DNA of 33,798 nucleotides, taken from an uncultured Lachnospiraceae bacterium (GTDB taxonomy: Bacteria; Bacillota; Clostridia; Lachnospirales; Lachnospiraceae). Of this stretch, positions 7,524-17,114 are shown piece after piece. Position 1 is the first letter of the stretch; every line of letters begins with the position of its first letter. The DNA is taken from positions 1 through 33,798 of the forward strand of contig CANPZZ010000010.1 of the NCBI GenBank assembly GCA_947589125.1. Direction: 5' to 3'. The notes beneath the pieces were generated by a model that did not search any database, had not been told where the DNA came from, and saw only the letters and a list, made by a program, of their open reading frames with translations. The position numbers and the translations under genes were made by a program.

Positions 7524-10426
7524 TGCTTCAGAAGCTGCGGCACAAGCATTGGATGGGTCTGGCTCTTTTCGTCGGCATCGCGCTTTTGATCGCGACGACG
7601 GTAAGTTTCCCGATGTACCGCCAGGCGGCCTATGACCGTATGCTTCAGGATGAATTTGATCAGTATCTGGCGGAGAACGGCAGCTGGCCGGCCAGAAACC
7701 GGCTTTCCCTGACGTCCAAGAAGGAGCGGGGCGGCACCAGTATCGGCCGTATGGAAGGGCTGATGGAGGAGATCCATGAGCGTCTGGGCGTGACGGAGCG
7801 GGCGGTGATCCAATATTACGCCGTGGGCGAGCAGGAAGCCGTGTCGGAGATGAACCGGGACGACGTGGACAGTTTCAAACTTCGTATTTCCTATATGACA
7901 GAACTGGATCGGCATATCCGTCTGAAATCCGGAGAAATGTATTCGGATTCCGGGATTTCTCCGGATGGCTGTCTGGAGGCGGTCATCAGCGAGTCCTGTA
8001 TGGTGGAGACCGGGCTGCTGCTGGGAGAGACGGTAGATTTCGTCTATCTGAAGGATCCGGCTGGCGAGCCTGTCCGTCTGCGGGTCGTGGGCGTGTTCGA
8101 GGCGTCGGATGAAGCAGCCGGCAGCGGCACTGATGCTCTTGGCCGGGATTACTGGCAGTTCAGTCCGGAAAGCCTGCATAATAACTGCATGATCCGCGAG
8201 GATCTGTTCCGGGAATATTTCACCGGCGAACAGGCCGCGCGGGTGACGCTGCAGTGCATTTATTATCCTTTATGGGATTATCGCGAATTGAAGGCCAGGG
8301 ATGTGGATCGGGTGATCCGCGAGACCCGTTACTATATCGAGGAAAGTCCTTATCGGAATACATTTTCCGACCCTCCGTATCTGCCGGTCCTGGAAAGTTT
8401 CCAGAGAAAGCAGCTGCGGATCGACGCGGCGCTCTTTCTGCTGCAGACTCCGGTATGGATCCTGCTGGCCGCGTTCCTGTTCATGATCTCGTCTCAGATG
8501 TATGATCTGGAGCGGAACGAGATCTCGGTCATGAAGAGCCGCGGAAGCTCCGGCCTTCAGATTTTCCTGCTTTACCTCTACCAGAGCGTATTTCTGGTGA
8601 TTCTGGGAGCGGCGGCCGGACTGCCTCTGGGACGGCTGTTCGCAAAAGCGCTGGGCGCGGCGGGGAGTTTCCTGGAATTCCGTTCGGGACGAATGCTTTC
8701 CGTGTCTTATACGAGAGAGGCGTTTGTCTACGGCCTGGCCGCGATGGCCGGGTGTGTGCTGGTGATCACGATACCGGCGTTAAAGCACAGCCGCCTGACC
8801 ATTGTCGGTCTCAAGCAGCAGAAGGCTGCCCGAAGGCGGTCCTGGTGGGAGATGTGCTGCCTGGACCTGATCCTGCTGGGAATTTCTCTGTATGAATACT
8901 ATATTTTCTCCGGGAAAATGCCGGAGATCGAGGCAAACGCGTTCCTGGGCGAGCCGATGGAGCCGCTGCTTTATATCAGTTCGTCGCTGTTCATCGTCGG
9001 GCTGGGGCTTCTGCTGATCCGGCTGCAGCCGCTTTTCGTGGGGCTCATTTACCGGATCGGAAAGCGGTTCTGGGGACCGGCGTCCTACATTTCCTTCATG
9101 GAAAATGCGAAGAATGGGCGGAAGCAGCAGTTCATCATGCTGTTTCTGATCATTTCCATCTCTTTGGGAATCTTTCATTCGGTGACGGCCCGGACGATCC
9201 TGCAGAACGCGCGGGAGAATACGGCATACCTTGACGGCGCGGACCGGATTGTGAAGGAGATCTGGCGGGACAATTCCGGCATGAATTTTGACGGAGAAGT
9301 GACCCAGCTGCAGTACTTTGAGCCGGATTATGAGAAATACGCCCGTCTGCCGGGAGCGGCGTCCTGGACGAAGGTGCTCTATGATGAAAATGGTGCGCTT
9401 TCCGGCGGGGAGCATAACGGGCAGAAGCTGACGATCTGCGGGATCCATACGAAGGAGTTCGGCGAGAATACGGTCATGCCCCAGGGGCTTATGGAGAAGC
9501 ATTACTACGAGTATCTGAACGAGCTGGCGGCGGACCCGGAGGGAGCGCTTCTGTCGGCGAATTTCCGGGATCTTCTCGGGTATCAGGTCGGGGATAAGGT
9601 CTCCTTCTCGAACGGGGATCGGATGCGGATGGAATGCACGGTACTGGATTTCGTGGATTACTGGCCGGGCTACGCGCCGTCCGTTATGACGCAGAATCCG
9701 GACGGGACGGTGGCGGTCACGGCGCAGTATCTGATTATTGCAAATATTGACAGTATGAATAAAGAGTGGGGCGTTGTGCCGTATGAGGTGTGGGTGACGG
9801 ATGCAGCGGAAGGCGGAGAAGGTTCTGCCGGAAAGGCAGCAGCGGCAGCCAGCAGCGGAGACAAGGCTGTGGGTGATGCGGAGAACGCAGGCGGTGCGGC
9901 CACATTTTCTGAATGGATGGACGCGGAGAATGTGCGTCTGGCGAAATATGTGAACCGCCGGGATGACATCGAGGCCGCGGCTGAGGACCCGCTTCTGCAG
10001 GGCACCAACGGGATCCTGACCATGGGATTTCTGATGACGATGATCCTCTGCGCGGCGGGCTATCTGATCTACTGGATCCTGTCGATCCGCTCGCGGGAAC
10101 TGGTCTTCGGAATCCTCAGGGCGAACGGCATGCACCGGGGCGAGATCTTCCATATCCTGATCAATGAGCAGATCTTCTGCGGCGGATTCGCGGTGCTGGC
10201 CGGGACATTTACGGGCTTGCTTGCTTCGAAAATGTTCGTGCCGATCCTGCAGACCGCCTATGCGGCGTCCGATCAGGTGCTGCCGCTAAGGCTGATCACC
10301 CAGCGGCAGGATATGGTGCGGCTCTACGGCGTGATCGGCGTGATGCTTCTCATCTGCCTGATCGTGCTGGTGGTGCTGGTGCGGAAACTGGATGTGGCGA
10401 AGGCGCTGAAGCTGGGCGAGGAATAA
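7511..10426 (+). CDS. ABC transporter permease, MacB/FtsX-type, 971 aa
   Basis: N-terminal TM followed by large extracytoplasmic region, central TM set (FLFMISSQMYDLERNEISVMKSRGSSGLQIFLLYLYQS), C-terminal FtsX-like TM set (RSRELVFGILRANGMHRGEIFHILINEQ). Overlaps the upstream CDS by 13 bp. Confidence 0.85.
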   Translation: MLKVMLQKLRHKHWMGLALFVGIALLIATTVSFPMYRQAAYDRMLQDEFDQYLAENGSWPARNRLSLTSKKERGGTSIGRMEGLMEEIHERLGVTERAVIQYYAVGEQEAVSEMNRDDVDSFKLRISYMTELDRHIRLKSGEMYSDSGISPDGCLEAVISESCMVETGLLLGETVDFVYLKDPAGEPVRLRVVGVFEASDEAAGSGTDALGRDYWQFSPESLHNNCMIREDLFREYFTGEQAARVTLQCIYYPLWDYRELKARDVDRVIRETRYYIEESPYRNTFSDPPYLPVLESFQRKQLRIDAALFLLQTPVWILLAAFLFMISSQMYDLERNEISVMKSRGSSGLQIFLLYLYQSVFLVILGAAAGLPLGRLFAKALGAAGSFLEFRSGRMLSVSYTREAFVYGLAAMAGCVLVITIPALKHSRLTIVGLKQQKAARRRSWWEMCCLDLILLGISLYEYYIFSGKMPEIEANAFLGEPMEPLLYISSSLFIVGLGLLLIRLQPLFVGLIYRIGKRFWGPASYISFMENAKNGRKQQFIMLFLIISISLGIFHSVTARTILQNARENTAYLDGADRIVKEIWRDNSGMNFDGEVTQLQYFEPDYEKYARLPGAASWTKVLYDENGALSGGEHNGQKLTICGIHTKEFGENTVMPQGLMEKHYYEYLNELAADPEGALLSANFRDLLGYQVGDKVSFSNGDRMRMECTVLDFVDYWPGYAPSVMTQNPDGTVAVTAQYLIIANIDSMNKEWGVVPYEVWVTDAAEGGEGSAGKAAAAASSGDKAVGDAENAGGAATFSEWMDAENVRLAKYVNRRDDIEAAAEDPLLQGTNGILTMGFLMTMILCAAGYLIYWILSIRSRELVFGILRANGMHRGEIFHILINEQIFCGGFAVLAGTFTGLLASKMFVPILQTAYAASDQVLPLRLITQRQDMVRLYGVIGVMLLICLIVLVVLVRKLDVAKALKLGEE

Positions 10427-10589
10427 TAGCTGGTGTTTATGACCGGGAAATGAATAGCAATTGAAGCAGCAAGACTGTCGCAGAACGCTGGTTAGTGATT
10501 ATGGCAAGGCATAGAGACCGGGCAGGCATTAGAATACGTGCGTTGCCGAAGAGTGACGATATGAGGGAAGGAGACCGAGCGAGAAGAAA

Positions 10590-11402
10590 ATGGGTTCCGA
10601 TATCGAGATCTGCCACGTAGGCAGGAAATTTCCGGCCGCGGGAGGCTTTTTCGAGGCCTTGAAGGATGTGAACGCGGTCATACCGGAAGGCAAATTTACG
10701 ATCCTCAAAGGGCGTTCCGGCTCGGGCAAGACCACGCTTTTAAATATCATCGGGGCGCTGGACACGCCGACCTCCGGCAATGTGCTGATCGGCGGCCAGG
10801 ATCTGGGAGCCTTAAGCGAGCGGGAGCGGGACAATCTGCGCCGCGTGCAGATGGGCTTCGTGTTCCAGGCGGTATCGCTGATCCCGTCTCTGACGGCCTA
10901 TCAGAATGTGGAATTTTCCCTGCGCCTGGCCGGCGTCCGCAAGGGGCGCAAAGAGCGGGTGGAGGAATGCTTAAGCCTTGTGGGGCTTGCGAACCGGGCG
11001 AAGCATATGCCGGCGGAAATGTCCGGCGGTGAGCAGCAGAGAGTGGCTATTGCCAGAGCCATCGCCCACCGGCCGCGGATCCTTCTGGCGGATGAGCCGA
11101 CGGCGGAGCTGGACAGCGCGATGGCGGCGCATATCACGCAGCTTTTGCAGGAACTGACCAGGAAGGAAGGCATTACCATTCTCATGACGACCCACGATAC
11201 GGGCCTGATGGACGCCGGGGATATGATCATTGAACTGGAGAACGGACGGCAGGTTGGAGTGACCTTGAAGGAAACTGCAGGGGAAGCCCAGGCCGCGGAG
11301 AAAGGAACTGAGGAGAGCGGGAAACCGCGGGCAGATGAAACCACGGCAGACGGAGCAGCGGAACGTTCAGAACCGTCGGAGGGAGGTGCATCCCATGTCT
11401 GA
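10590..11402 (+). CDS. ABC transporter ATP-binding protein (MacB/LolD-type)
   Basis: Walker A GRSGSGKTT, signature [14 protein letters not shown], Walker B ILLADEPTAELD. Confidence 0.93.
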   Translation: MGSDIEICHVGRKFPAAGGFFEALKDVNAVIPEGKFTILKGRSGSGKTTLLNIIGALDTPTSGNVLIGGQDLGALSERERDNLRRVQMGFVFQAVSLIPSLTAYQNVEFSLRLAGVRKGRKERVEECLSLVGLANRAKHMPAEMSGGEQQRVAIARAIAHRPRILLADEPTAELDSAMAAHITQLLQELTRKEGITILMTTHDTGLMDAGDMIIELENGRQVGVTLKETAGEAQAAEKGTEESGKPRADETTADGAAERSEPSEGGASHV

Positions 11403-12282
11403 GGCAATGGTACAGGCGGACGGTCTCGTGAAGATCTATAAGACCAGGGAGACCGAGGTGCTTGCCCTGCAGGGGCTGGATCTTGCGGTGGAGACCGGCG
11501 AGCTGACGGCCATCATCGGCAACAGCGGCAGCGGCAAATCCACATTCCTGAACATGATCGGCGGGCTGGACCGGCCCAGCGCCGGGAAACTGGCGGTGGA
11601 CGGCAAAAATCTGTTTACGATGACCACGAAAGAACTGACCCGCTACAAGCGTGACACTGTTGGCTTCGTGTGGCAGAACAACGGCCGGAACCTGGTGCCG
11701 TATCTGTCCGTCCTGGAAAATATCATGCTGCCCATGCAGTTCGCCCACGCCGGGAAGCGGAAAGCCCGGGCATTGGAACTGCTGGAACTGGTGGGTCTGC
11801 CGGACAAGAAGCACAGCCGCATGAACACCTTATCCGGCGGCGAACAGCAGCGGGTGGCCATCGCGATCGCCCTGGCTAATTCGCCGAAGCTGCTGCTGGC
11901 GGATGAACCGACGGGAAGCGTGGATGCGCGGACGGCGGATTACATTTTCGATATTTTCCGGGAATTGAACAGTCAGGGACAGACGGTGCTCATCGTGACC
12001 CACGACGTGGCGCTGTCCAAGAAGGTGAAGCGGGTGGTCGCGATCCGCGACGGCAAGATCAGCAGTGAGCGCATCCTGCGGGAGAGTTACGCGGAGCGCT
12101 TAAAAGAAAGCGATATCGACTGGCGAGGGGAGGACACCCAGGAGGAATACGCGATCCTGGATAAGGCCGGGCGGGTGCAGATCCCGCGGGAAATGCTGGA
12201 CGAACTGAAACTGAACGATTCCAAAGTGCGCGTTCAGGTCCGTGACGGTGAGGTAGTACTGTCCGCGCCGGAGAAGGAGTAA
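11395..12282 (+). CDS. ABC transporter ATP-binding protein with AbrB/SpoVT-like C-terminal tail
   Basis: SD gggaggtg then ATG 11395; Walker [36 protein letters not shown]; tail [38 protein letters not shown]. Confidence 0.92.
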   Translation: MSEAMVQADGLVKIYKTRETEVLALQGLDLAVETGELTAIIGNSGSGKSTFLNMIGGLDRPSAGKLAVDGKNLFTMTTKELTRYKRDTVGFVWQNNGRNLVPYLSVLENIMLPMQFAHAGKRKARALELLELVGLPDKKHSRMNTLSGGEQQRVAIAIALANSPKLLLADEPTGSVDARTADYIFDIFRELNSQGQTVLIVTHDVALSKKVKRVVAIRDGKISSERILRESYAERLKESDIDWRGEDTQEEYAILDKAGRVQIPREMLDELKLNDSKVRVQVRDGEVVLSAPEKE

Positions 12283-12284
12283 TT

Positions 12285-13457
12285 ATGGAATTAAAGAAAG
12301 AATACCGCAACGTATTTGCCGAGATCGGCAAAAGCGAGGCAGAGATCGCAAAGAGACTCAGGGAGATCGTACATACATTTTTCTATGACGAAGAAGACAG
12401 GGTCTATTTCCCGGTGGGGGACGATATGGCTTATATCGAGGATACCGGAAATGTGGACGCCCGGACCGAGGGCATGTCCTACGGAATGATGATGAGCGTC
12501 CAGCTGGACATGAAGGAAGAGTTCGACCGCATCTGGAAATGGGCCAAGACTTATATGTGGATGGACGAAGGCTCGAATGAGGGGTATTTTGCCTGGTCCT
12601 GCGCGCCGGACGGGAAGAAGAACGCCTATGGCCCGGCGCCGGACGGAGAGGAGTTTTTCGCGATGGCGCTCTTCTTCGCAGCCCACCGCTGGGGGAACGG
12701 CGAAGGTATTTTCAATTATGAAAGAGAAGCGAAGGAGATCCTGCGGGCGTGCCTGCATAAAGGGGAGAACGGCAGGCCGGGACACGCGATGTGGAACCGG
12801 GACAACCATCTGATCCTGTTCGTGCCGGGAAGTCCGTTTACGGATCCGTCCTACCATCTGCCGCATTTCTACGAGCTGTTCGCCCTGTGGGCGTATGAAG
12901 AGGACCGGCCCTTCTGGAAGGAAGCGGCGCAGGCCAGCCGGAAATATCTGTCGATCGCCTGTCATCCGGTGACCGGAATGTCGGCGGAGTACGCGGAGTT
13001 CGACGGAAGCCCGGTGAAGCGGCTCCCCTGGACGAAAGCCCGTCATGACTGGTTCTTCAGCGATTCCTACCGAACCGTTGCCAATATCGGGCTGGACTGT
13101 GAATGGTGGGGCGTCGACGAGGGACAGTGGATCGCGGCGGAGCGGCTGCAGCATTATCTCGGAGTCGAGCGGGCGGCGGAGCCGTTCTGCATCTACGAGG
13201 TGGACGGAACGCCGATCCCGAACGCGGCCCTGCATCCAATCGCGATCACGGCCACGGCCGCCCAGGGAGCGCTGGCGGTGCCGGAGAGACTGGATGGGAG
13301 AGGCATTGAAGGTCTTTCCGAACGCGCCCGGATCGCCCGCATGTGGGTGGAACATTTCTGGGAGCTGCCGATGCGGAAGGGAAAACGGCGGTATTACGAT
13401 AACTGCCTGTATTTCTTCGCGTTCCTGGCGCTGAGCGGAAGGTATCGGATTTGGTGA
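12285..13457 (+). CDS. Glycoside hydrolase family 8, reducing-end xylose-releasing exo-oligoxylanase (Rex)-like
   Basis: VGDDMAYIEDTGNVDARTEGMSYGMMMSVQLDMKEEFDRIWKWAKTYM closely resembles Rex-type GH8; no signal peptide. Confidence 0.9.
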   Translation: MELKKEYRNVFAEIGKSEAEIAKRLREIVHTFFYDEEDRVYFPVGDDMAYIEDTGNVDARTEGMSYGMMMSVQLDMKEEFDRIWKWAKTYMWMDEGSNEGYFAWSCAPDGKKNAYGPAPDGEEFFAMALFFAAHRWGNGEGIFNYEREAKEILRACLHKGENGRPGHAMWNRDNHLILFVPGSPFTDPSYHLPHFYELFALWAYEEDRPFWKEAAQASRKYLSIACHPVTGMSAEYAEFDGSPVKRLPWTKARHDWFFSDSYRTVANIGLDCEWWGVDEGQWIAAERLQHYLGVERAAEPFCIYEVDGTPIPNAALHPIAITATAAQGALAVPERLDGRGIEGLSERARIARMWVEHFWELPMRKGKRRYYDNCLYFFAFLALSGRYRIW

Positions 13458-13627
13458 GACAAAAGAATTGTGGGCGCGCGGTCCGATGCGGTTTTGAATA
13501 ACTCGCATAAGCAGACATGCAGGAAAGAAGCTGCAACGGCAGCGCGGTTTCCGCATACAGGGCCGCACAGTTTGGTTATACGGAAGAATGATATTTTAGA
13601 TAAAAAAGTGTATGGAGGTAGGAAGGC

Positions 13628-15160
13628 ATGATCAGAATCGCGAGAACGGAAAACGGACTGGTAAGAGGAATCGAGGCCGCGGACCCGCGGATCACAGCGT
13701 TTAAGGGTGTACCATTTGCCGCGCCGCCTGTCGGTGAGAACCGCTGGAGAGCACCCCAGCCCTGCGCCGACTGGGAGGGAATCCGCGACGCTTATCGTTT
13801 CGCGCCCATTTCCGTGCAGGACAGGCCCGGAGTGGGAACCGATATCTACTGCCGCGAGTGGCATGTGGATCCGGATATCGCCATGGGCGAGGACTGCCTG
13901 TACTTAAATATCTGGACAGGCGCGAAGAGCGCGGATGAGAAGCAGCCGGTTCTGGTCTGGTTCTTCGGCGGAGGCCTGCAGTGGGGCTATCCCGCGGAGA
14001 TGGAATTTGACGGCGAGCGCCTGGCAAGGCGCGGCGTGGTTGTAGTGACGGTGAATTACCGAATCAATGTATTCGGCTTCCTGGCTCATCCCCAGATCAC
14101 CGCCGAACAGCCGGACGCGCCGGCAAATTTCGGCAATCTGGACCAGCAGGCGGGCCTTAAGTGGGTGGTCCGCAATATCGCGGCCTTCGGCGGCGATCCG
14201 GGCAATATCACGATCGCGGGCCAGTCGGCCGGAGGCGGCAGCGTCCTAAGCCAGATTGCGTGCCCCGCCAACAAGGGGCTGTTCCAGAAGGCGGTGGTCA
14301 TGAGCGGAATGATCCGCAGCCCCTACGGCGGAGGCGGGATCGGAACGCCGGAGCCGCTTGCGTCGGCGGAGAAGAACGGAGAGGATTTCTTTGAATTCCT
14401 CGGCGTCTCGTCGCTTGCGGAAGCCCGGAAGCTGGACGCCTTCGAGATCTTACATAAATACAGCGAGTATGCCCGTGATCACCGCCGTATGTTCACGGTA
14501 GAGGACGGCCGGTTCTGTGTCGGCGAGCCGCTCGCGCTGATCCTTGCGGGAAAATGTGTGGATGTGCCGATCATGGCCGGCAACACCAGCGATGAATTCC
14601 CCAATTTTCTTCGGGCGGATTCGGAGGAGGAGCTGAAGCAGAAGGCGGAGGAGGCCTTCGGGGAGCGGGCGCAGGAATTCCTCGCGTTTGAAGAGGCGCG
14701 CAGGGCAGAGCGGCCGGGACTTTACGCGAAGGCGGCAGGCATCGAGTGTACGGCCAAGAGCCTGTTCCTGGAGAAGAAACGGCTCGGAAGCTCTAATGAT
14801 TATTACTATTACCGGTTCGACGGAGAGATCCCGGGCTGGGATCATCCGGGAACCTTCCATTCGGTGGACCTGTGGTTCTTCTTTGAAACGCTGGCCAAAT
14901 GCTGGCGGCCCTTCGTGGGAAAGCATTACGACCTGGCCAGGCAGATGTGCAATTATTGGACCAATTTTATCAAGACCGGCGATCCCAACGGTCCGGACGC
15001 GGACGGCGCCCCGATGCCGGAGTGGCTGCCCTATACGGAGGAAACGCCCTGCGATATGGTGTTCGGCCGCGACGGCGCGGCGCCGGTGACGGAGCCGGAG
15101 AACCCGTTTATGAAGTTTCTGATCGATATGACCGGGAAACGCATGAAAGGAGAGGCATAA
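13628..15160 (+). CDS. Type-B carboxylesterase family protein
   Basis: FKGVPFAAPPVGENRW, GEDCLYLNIWTG, nucleophile elbow GQSAGGGSV; no signal peptide. Confidence 0.9.
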   Translation: MIRIARTENGLVRGIEAADPRITAFKGVPFAAPPVGENRWRAPQPCADWEGIRDAYRFAPISVQDRPGVGTDIYCREWHVDPDIAMGEDCLYLNIWTGAKSADEKQPVLVWFFGGGLQWGYPAEMEFDGERLARRGVVVVTVNYRINVFGFLAHPQITAEQPDAPANFGNLDQQAGLKWVVRNIAAFGGDPGNITIAGQSAGGGSVLSQIACPANKGLFQKAVVMSGMIRSPYGGGGIGTPEPLASAEKNGEDFFEFLGVSSLAEARKLDAFEILHKYSEYARDHRRMFTVEDGRFCVGEPLALILAGKCVDVPIMAGNTSDEFPNFLRADSEEELKQKAEEAFGERAQEFLAFEEARRAERPGLYAKAAGIECTAKSLFLEKKRLGSSNDYYYYRFDGEIPGWDHPGTFHSVDLWFFFETLAKCWRPFVGKHYDLARQMCNYWTNFIKTGDPNGPDADGAPMPEWLPYTEETPCDMVFGRDGAAPVTEPENPFMKFLIDMTGKRMKGEA

Positions 15161-15163
15161 AGC

Positions 15164-16906
15164 ATGAGTCGGGAGAATACCGGATTTTCGGTCATGGTCT
15201 ATACACGCACGCCGGTTCCGGGAGAATATCCCGCGGGCCTGGCGCAGAGCGTCCATCTGGCCGTAAGCGGGGACGGCGTTCATTTCCGGCCGCTGAACCA
15301 GAATTACGGCGTCGTGTTTGCGCAGGGCACGATCCGGGCGGACGATACGATCCATCCGAAAGGCGTGAAGGAGCCGCGGGTGTTTTATATCGGGGAAGGA
15401 AGGTACGGGATCGCGGCTGTTTCCGTGAATGAGGATGGCAGTGCGGATGAAGAGATGGCCGGGAAATTGTTCTTTTGGACGACGAAGGATTTTATTAACT
15501 TCCGGGAGGAGACGCCGCTGGATTTGGGGAAGAGTGTGGCTGAGGCCGGACAGGAGAGCTCAGGTAGCGGGGCGGAAACCGAAGTCGGCGGATTCGGGAG
15601 AGTTGTGTCACAGACTGTTGCTTCCAGCCTCTCTTTGGAATCTGGCGAGACCGTTACCGGCAGTGTCGTGAACATTGATGAGCAGTTGTACGACCACATG
15701 AAACAGTACTGGAACCGGGTTTACAACTGCGGCGTATCCGTGCCGGAAACGGTGGAGACAGATTCGCCGGAGGCGCTTGCGGACGTGAAGGCAACTCTGA
15801 CCTATTCCGACGGCTCCCGGACGCTGCGGCGGGTGGAGTGGGACATTTCCACCGTCAATTTCGGACGGAGCGGGATCTATGAGATATCAGGTACGGTACA
15901 GGAGATCCGCTACCCATTTCCTCTGGCGGAGGGTTATGGCGATCCGGTGATTCTGTCCTGGGAAGGCAGAAAATATTACATTGCGACCAATGATAATAAG
16001 AACGACATCGGCCTGTACATAAGAGAGGCGCCGACCGTGGACGGTCTGTTCGCGAAAGGGATCACGGAACATCTGATCCTCGGAGAGGACGAGAAGCGCA
16101 ATTTGCATCAGACCTTCTGGGCCCCGGAATTCCATCTGATCGGCGGCGAGCTTTACATTCTGTTCGCGGTCAGCGGCCGCGTATGGGGGCCTCAGTGCCA
16201 TATGATGCGGCTGAAAAAGGGCGGAAGCATCACAGATCCCGACAGCTGGACGGATCCGGTGCGGGTGCGGCGAAAGGACGGAAGCGGGCTTTCGGAGGAC
16301 GGCATTACGCTGGATATGACTTATCTGAAAGCGGGCGGACGATCCTATCTGGTCTGGTCGTACAGGCGGCATATCGGCAGTCCGATGGACACCGGTTCCA
16401 TGCTTTATATCGCGGAAACCGATGAGAGGACGCCGTGGCAGCTGACCAGTGAGCCGGTGCTTCTTACCAGACCTCTTTACGGCTGGGAAAATGTAGACGG
16501 CACCATCAATAACGAAGGCCCCTATGCGTTCCAGGCGGACGGAAAAGTCTATCTGACCTATTCCGGCGGTTCCGCGAACGCCTATACATATGTGCTGGGG
16601 CTTCTGACCGCGAACGCGGACGACGACCTTTTAGATATGGCCAACTGGACAAAGAGCGGTTATCCGGTGCTTTCGTATTACTCTGTGGAAGGGGTATACG
16701 GGCCCGGGCATAACTCCTTCTACACCGATGAGGACGGGAATCTGATGATCGCTTACCACGGCGAGACCAGTATCGACGGCCATTTGCGGTGCGTGGGGAT
16801 CCGGCGTGTGCATTTTGACGCGGAGGGAAGGCCGAGGTTCGACCTGTCCGCCGACCGGGACCTGGATCCGACGCTTAAACGGGTGCATATGAAAGTTATC
16901 GTATAG
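15164..16906 (+). CDS. GH43-type protein: N-terminal partial propeller-like region, Ig-like linker domain, C-terminal GH43 propeller
   Basis: Catalytic-type motifs GDPVILSWEGRKYYIATND, ITLDMTYLK, NNEGPYAF; Big-4-like YSDGSRTLRRVEWDISTVNFGRSGIYEISGTV. Confidence 0.8.
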   Translation: MSRENTGFSVMVYTRTPVPGEYPAGLAQSVHLAVSGDGVHFRPLNQNYGVVFAQGTIRADDTIHPKGVKEPRVFYIGEGRYGIAAVSVNEDGSADEEMAGKLFFWTTKDFINFREETPLDLGKSVAEAGQESSGSGAETEVGGFGRVVSQTVASSLSLESGETVTGSVVNIDEQLYDHMKQYWNRVYNCGVSVPETVETDSPEALADVKATLTYSDGSRTLRRVEWDISTVNFGRSGIYEISGTVQEIRYPFPLAEGYGDPVILSWEGRKYYIATNDNKNDIGLYIREAPTVDGLFAKGITEHLILGEDEKRNLHQTFWAPEFHLIGGELYILFAVSGRVWGPQCHMMRLKKGGSITDPDSWTDPVRVRRKDGSGLSEDGITLDMTYLKAGGRSYLVWSYRRHIGSPMDTGSMLYIAETDERTPWQLTSEPVLLTRPLYGWENVDGTINNEGPYAFQADGKVYLTYSGGSANAYTYVLGLLTANADDDLLDMANWTKSGYPVLSYYSVEGVYGPGHNSFYTDEDGNLMIAYHGETSIDGHLRCVGIRRVHFDAEGRPRFDLSADRDLDPTLKRVHMKVIV

Positions 16907-16922
16907 CGTGGCGCCATTTCGT

Positions 16923-17014
16923 CAGAGAATATACCGCATCGATATGGTGTCAGAATGGGGAGAGGGCAAAGCCACCGGATCGAACCGTGCGCATCCGTCG
17001 GAGGAAGGGTGTCC
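16923..17014 (+). ncRNA. Copy 1 of a structured intergenic repeat element (candidate)
   Basis: cagagaatataccgcatcgatatggtgtc...ccaccggatcgaaccgtgcgcatccgtcggagg...gtgtcc aligns almost end to end with 25117-25207, with a conserved stem and the identical 16-mer cgaaccgtgcgcatcc. Confidence 0.5.
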
Positions 17015-17114
17015 TGCCGCCTGCTGCAGATACGATTACAAAGCCTGTGGAGAGTGGTTCAGCTGATGGTATGGAAGAATGATTATAAAGAACGATATGG
17101 AAGGAATTTCAGGG

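Noticed and set aside
8780-10153. 457-aa minus-strand ORF within the permease gene
   Set aside because: No recognisable motif or ribosome-binding context; plus-strand permease is convincing.
12291-13568. 425-aa minus-strand ORF antisense to GH8
   Set aside because: Shadow of the GH8 reading frame.
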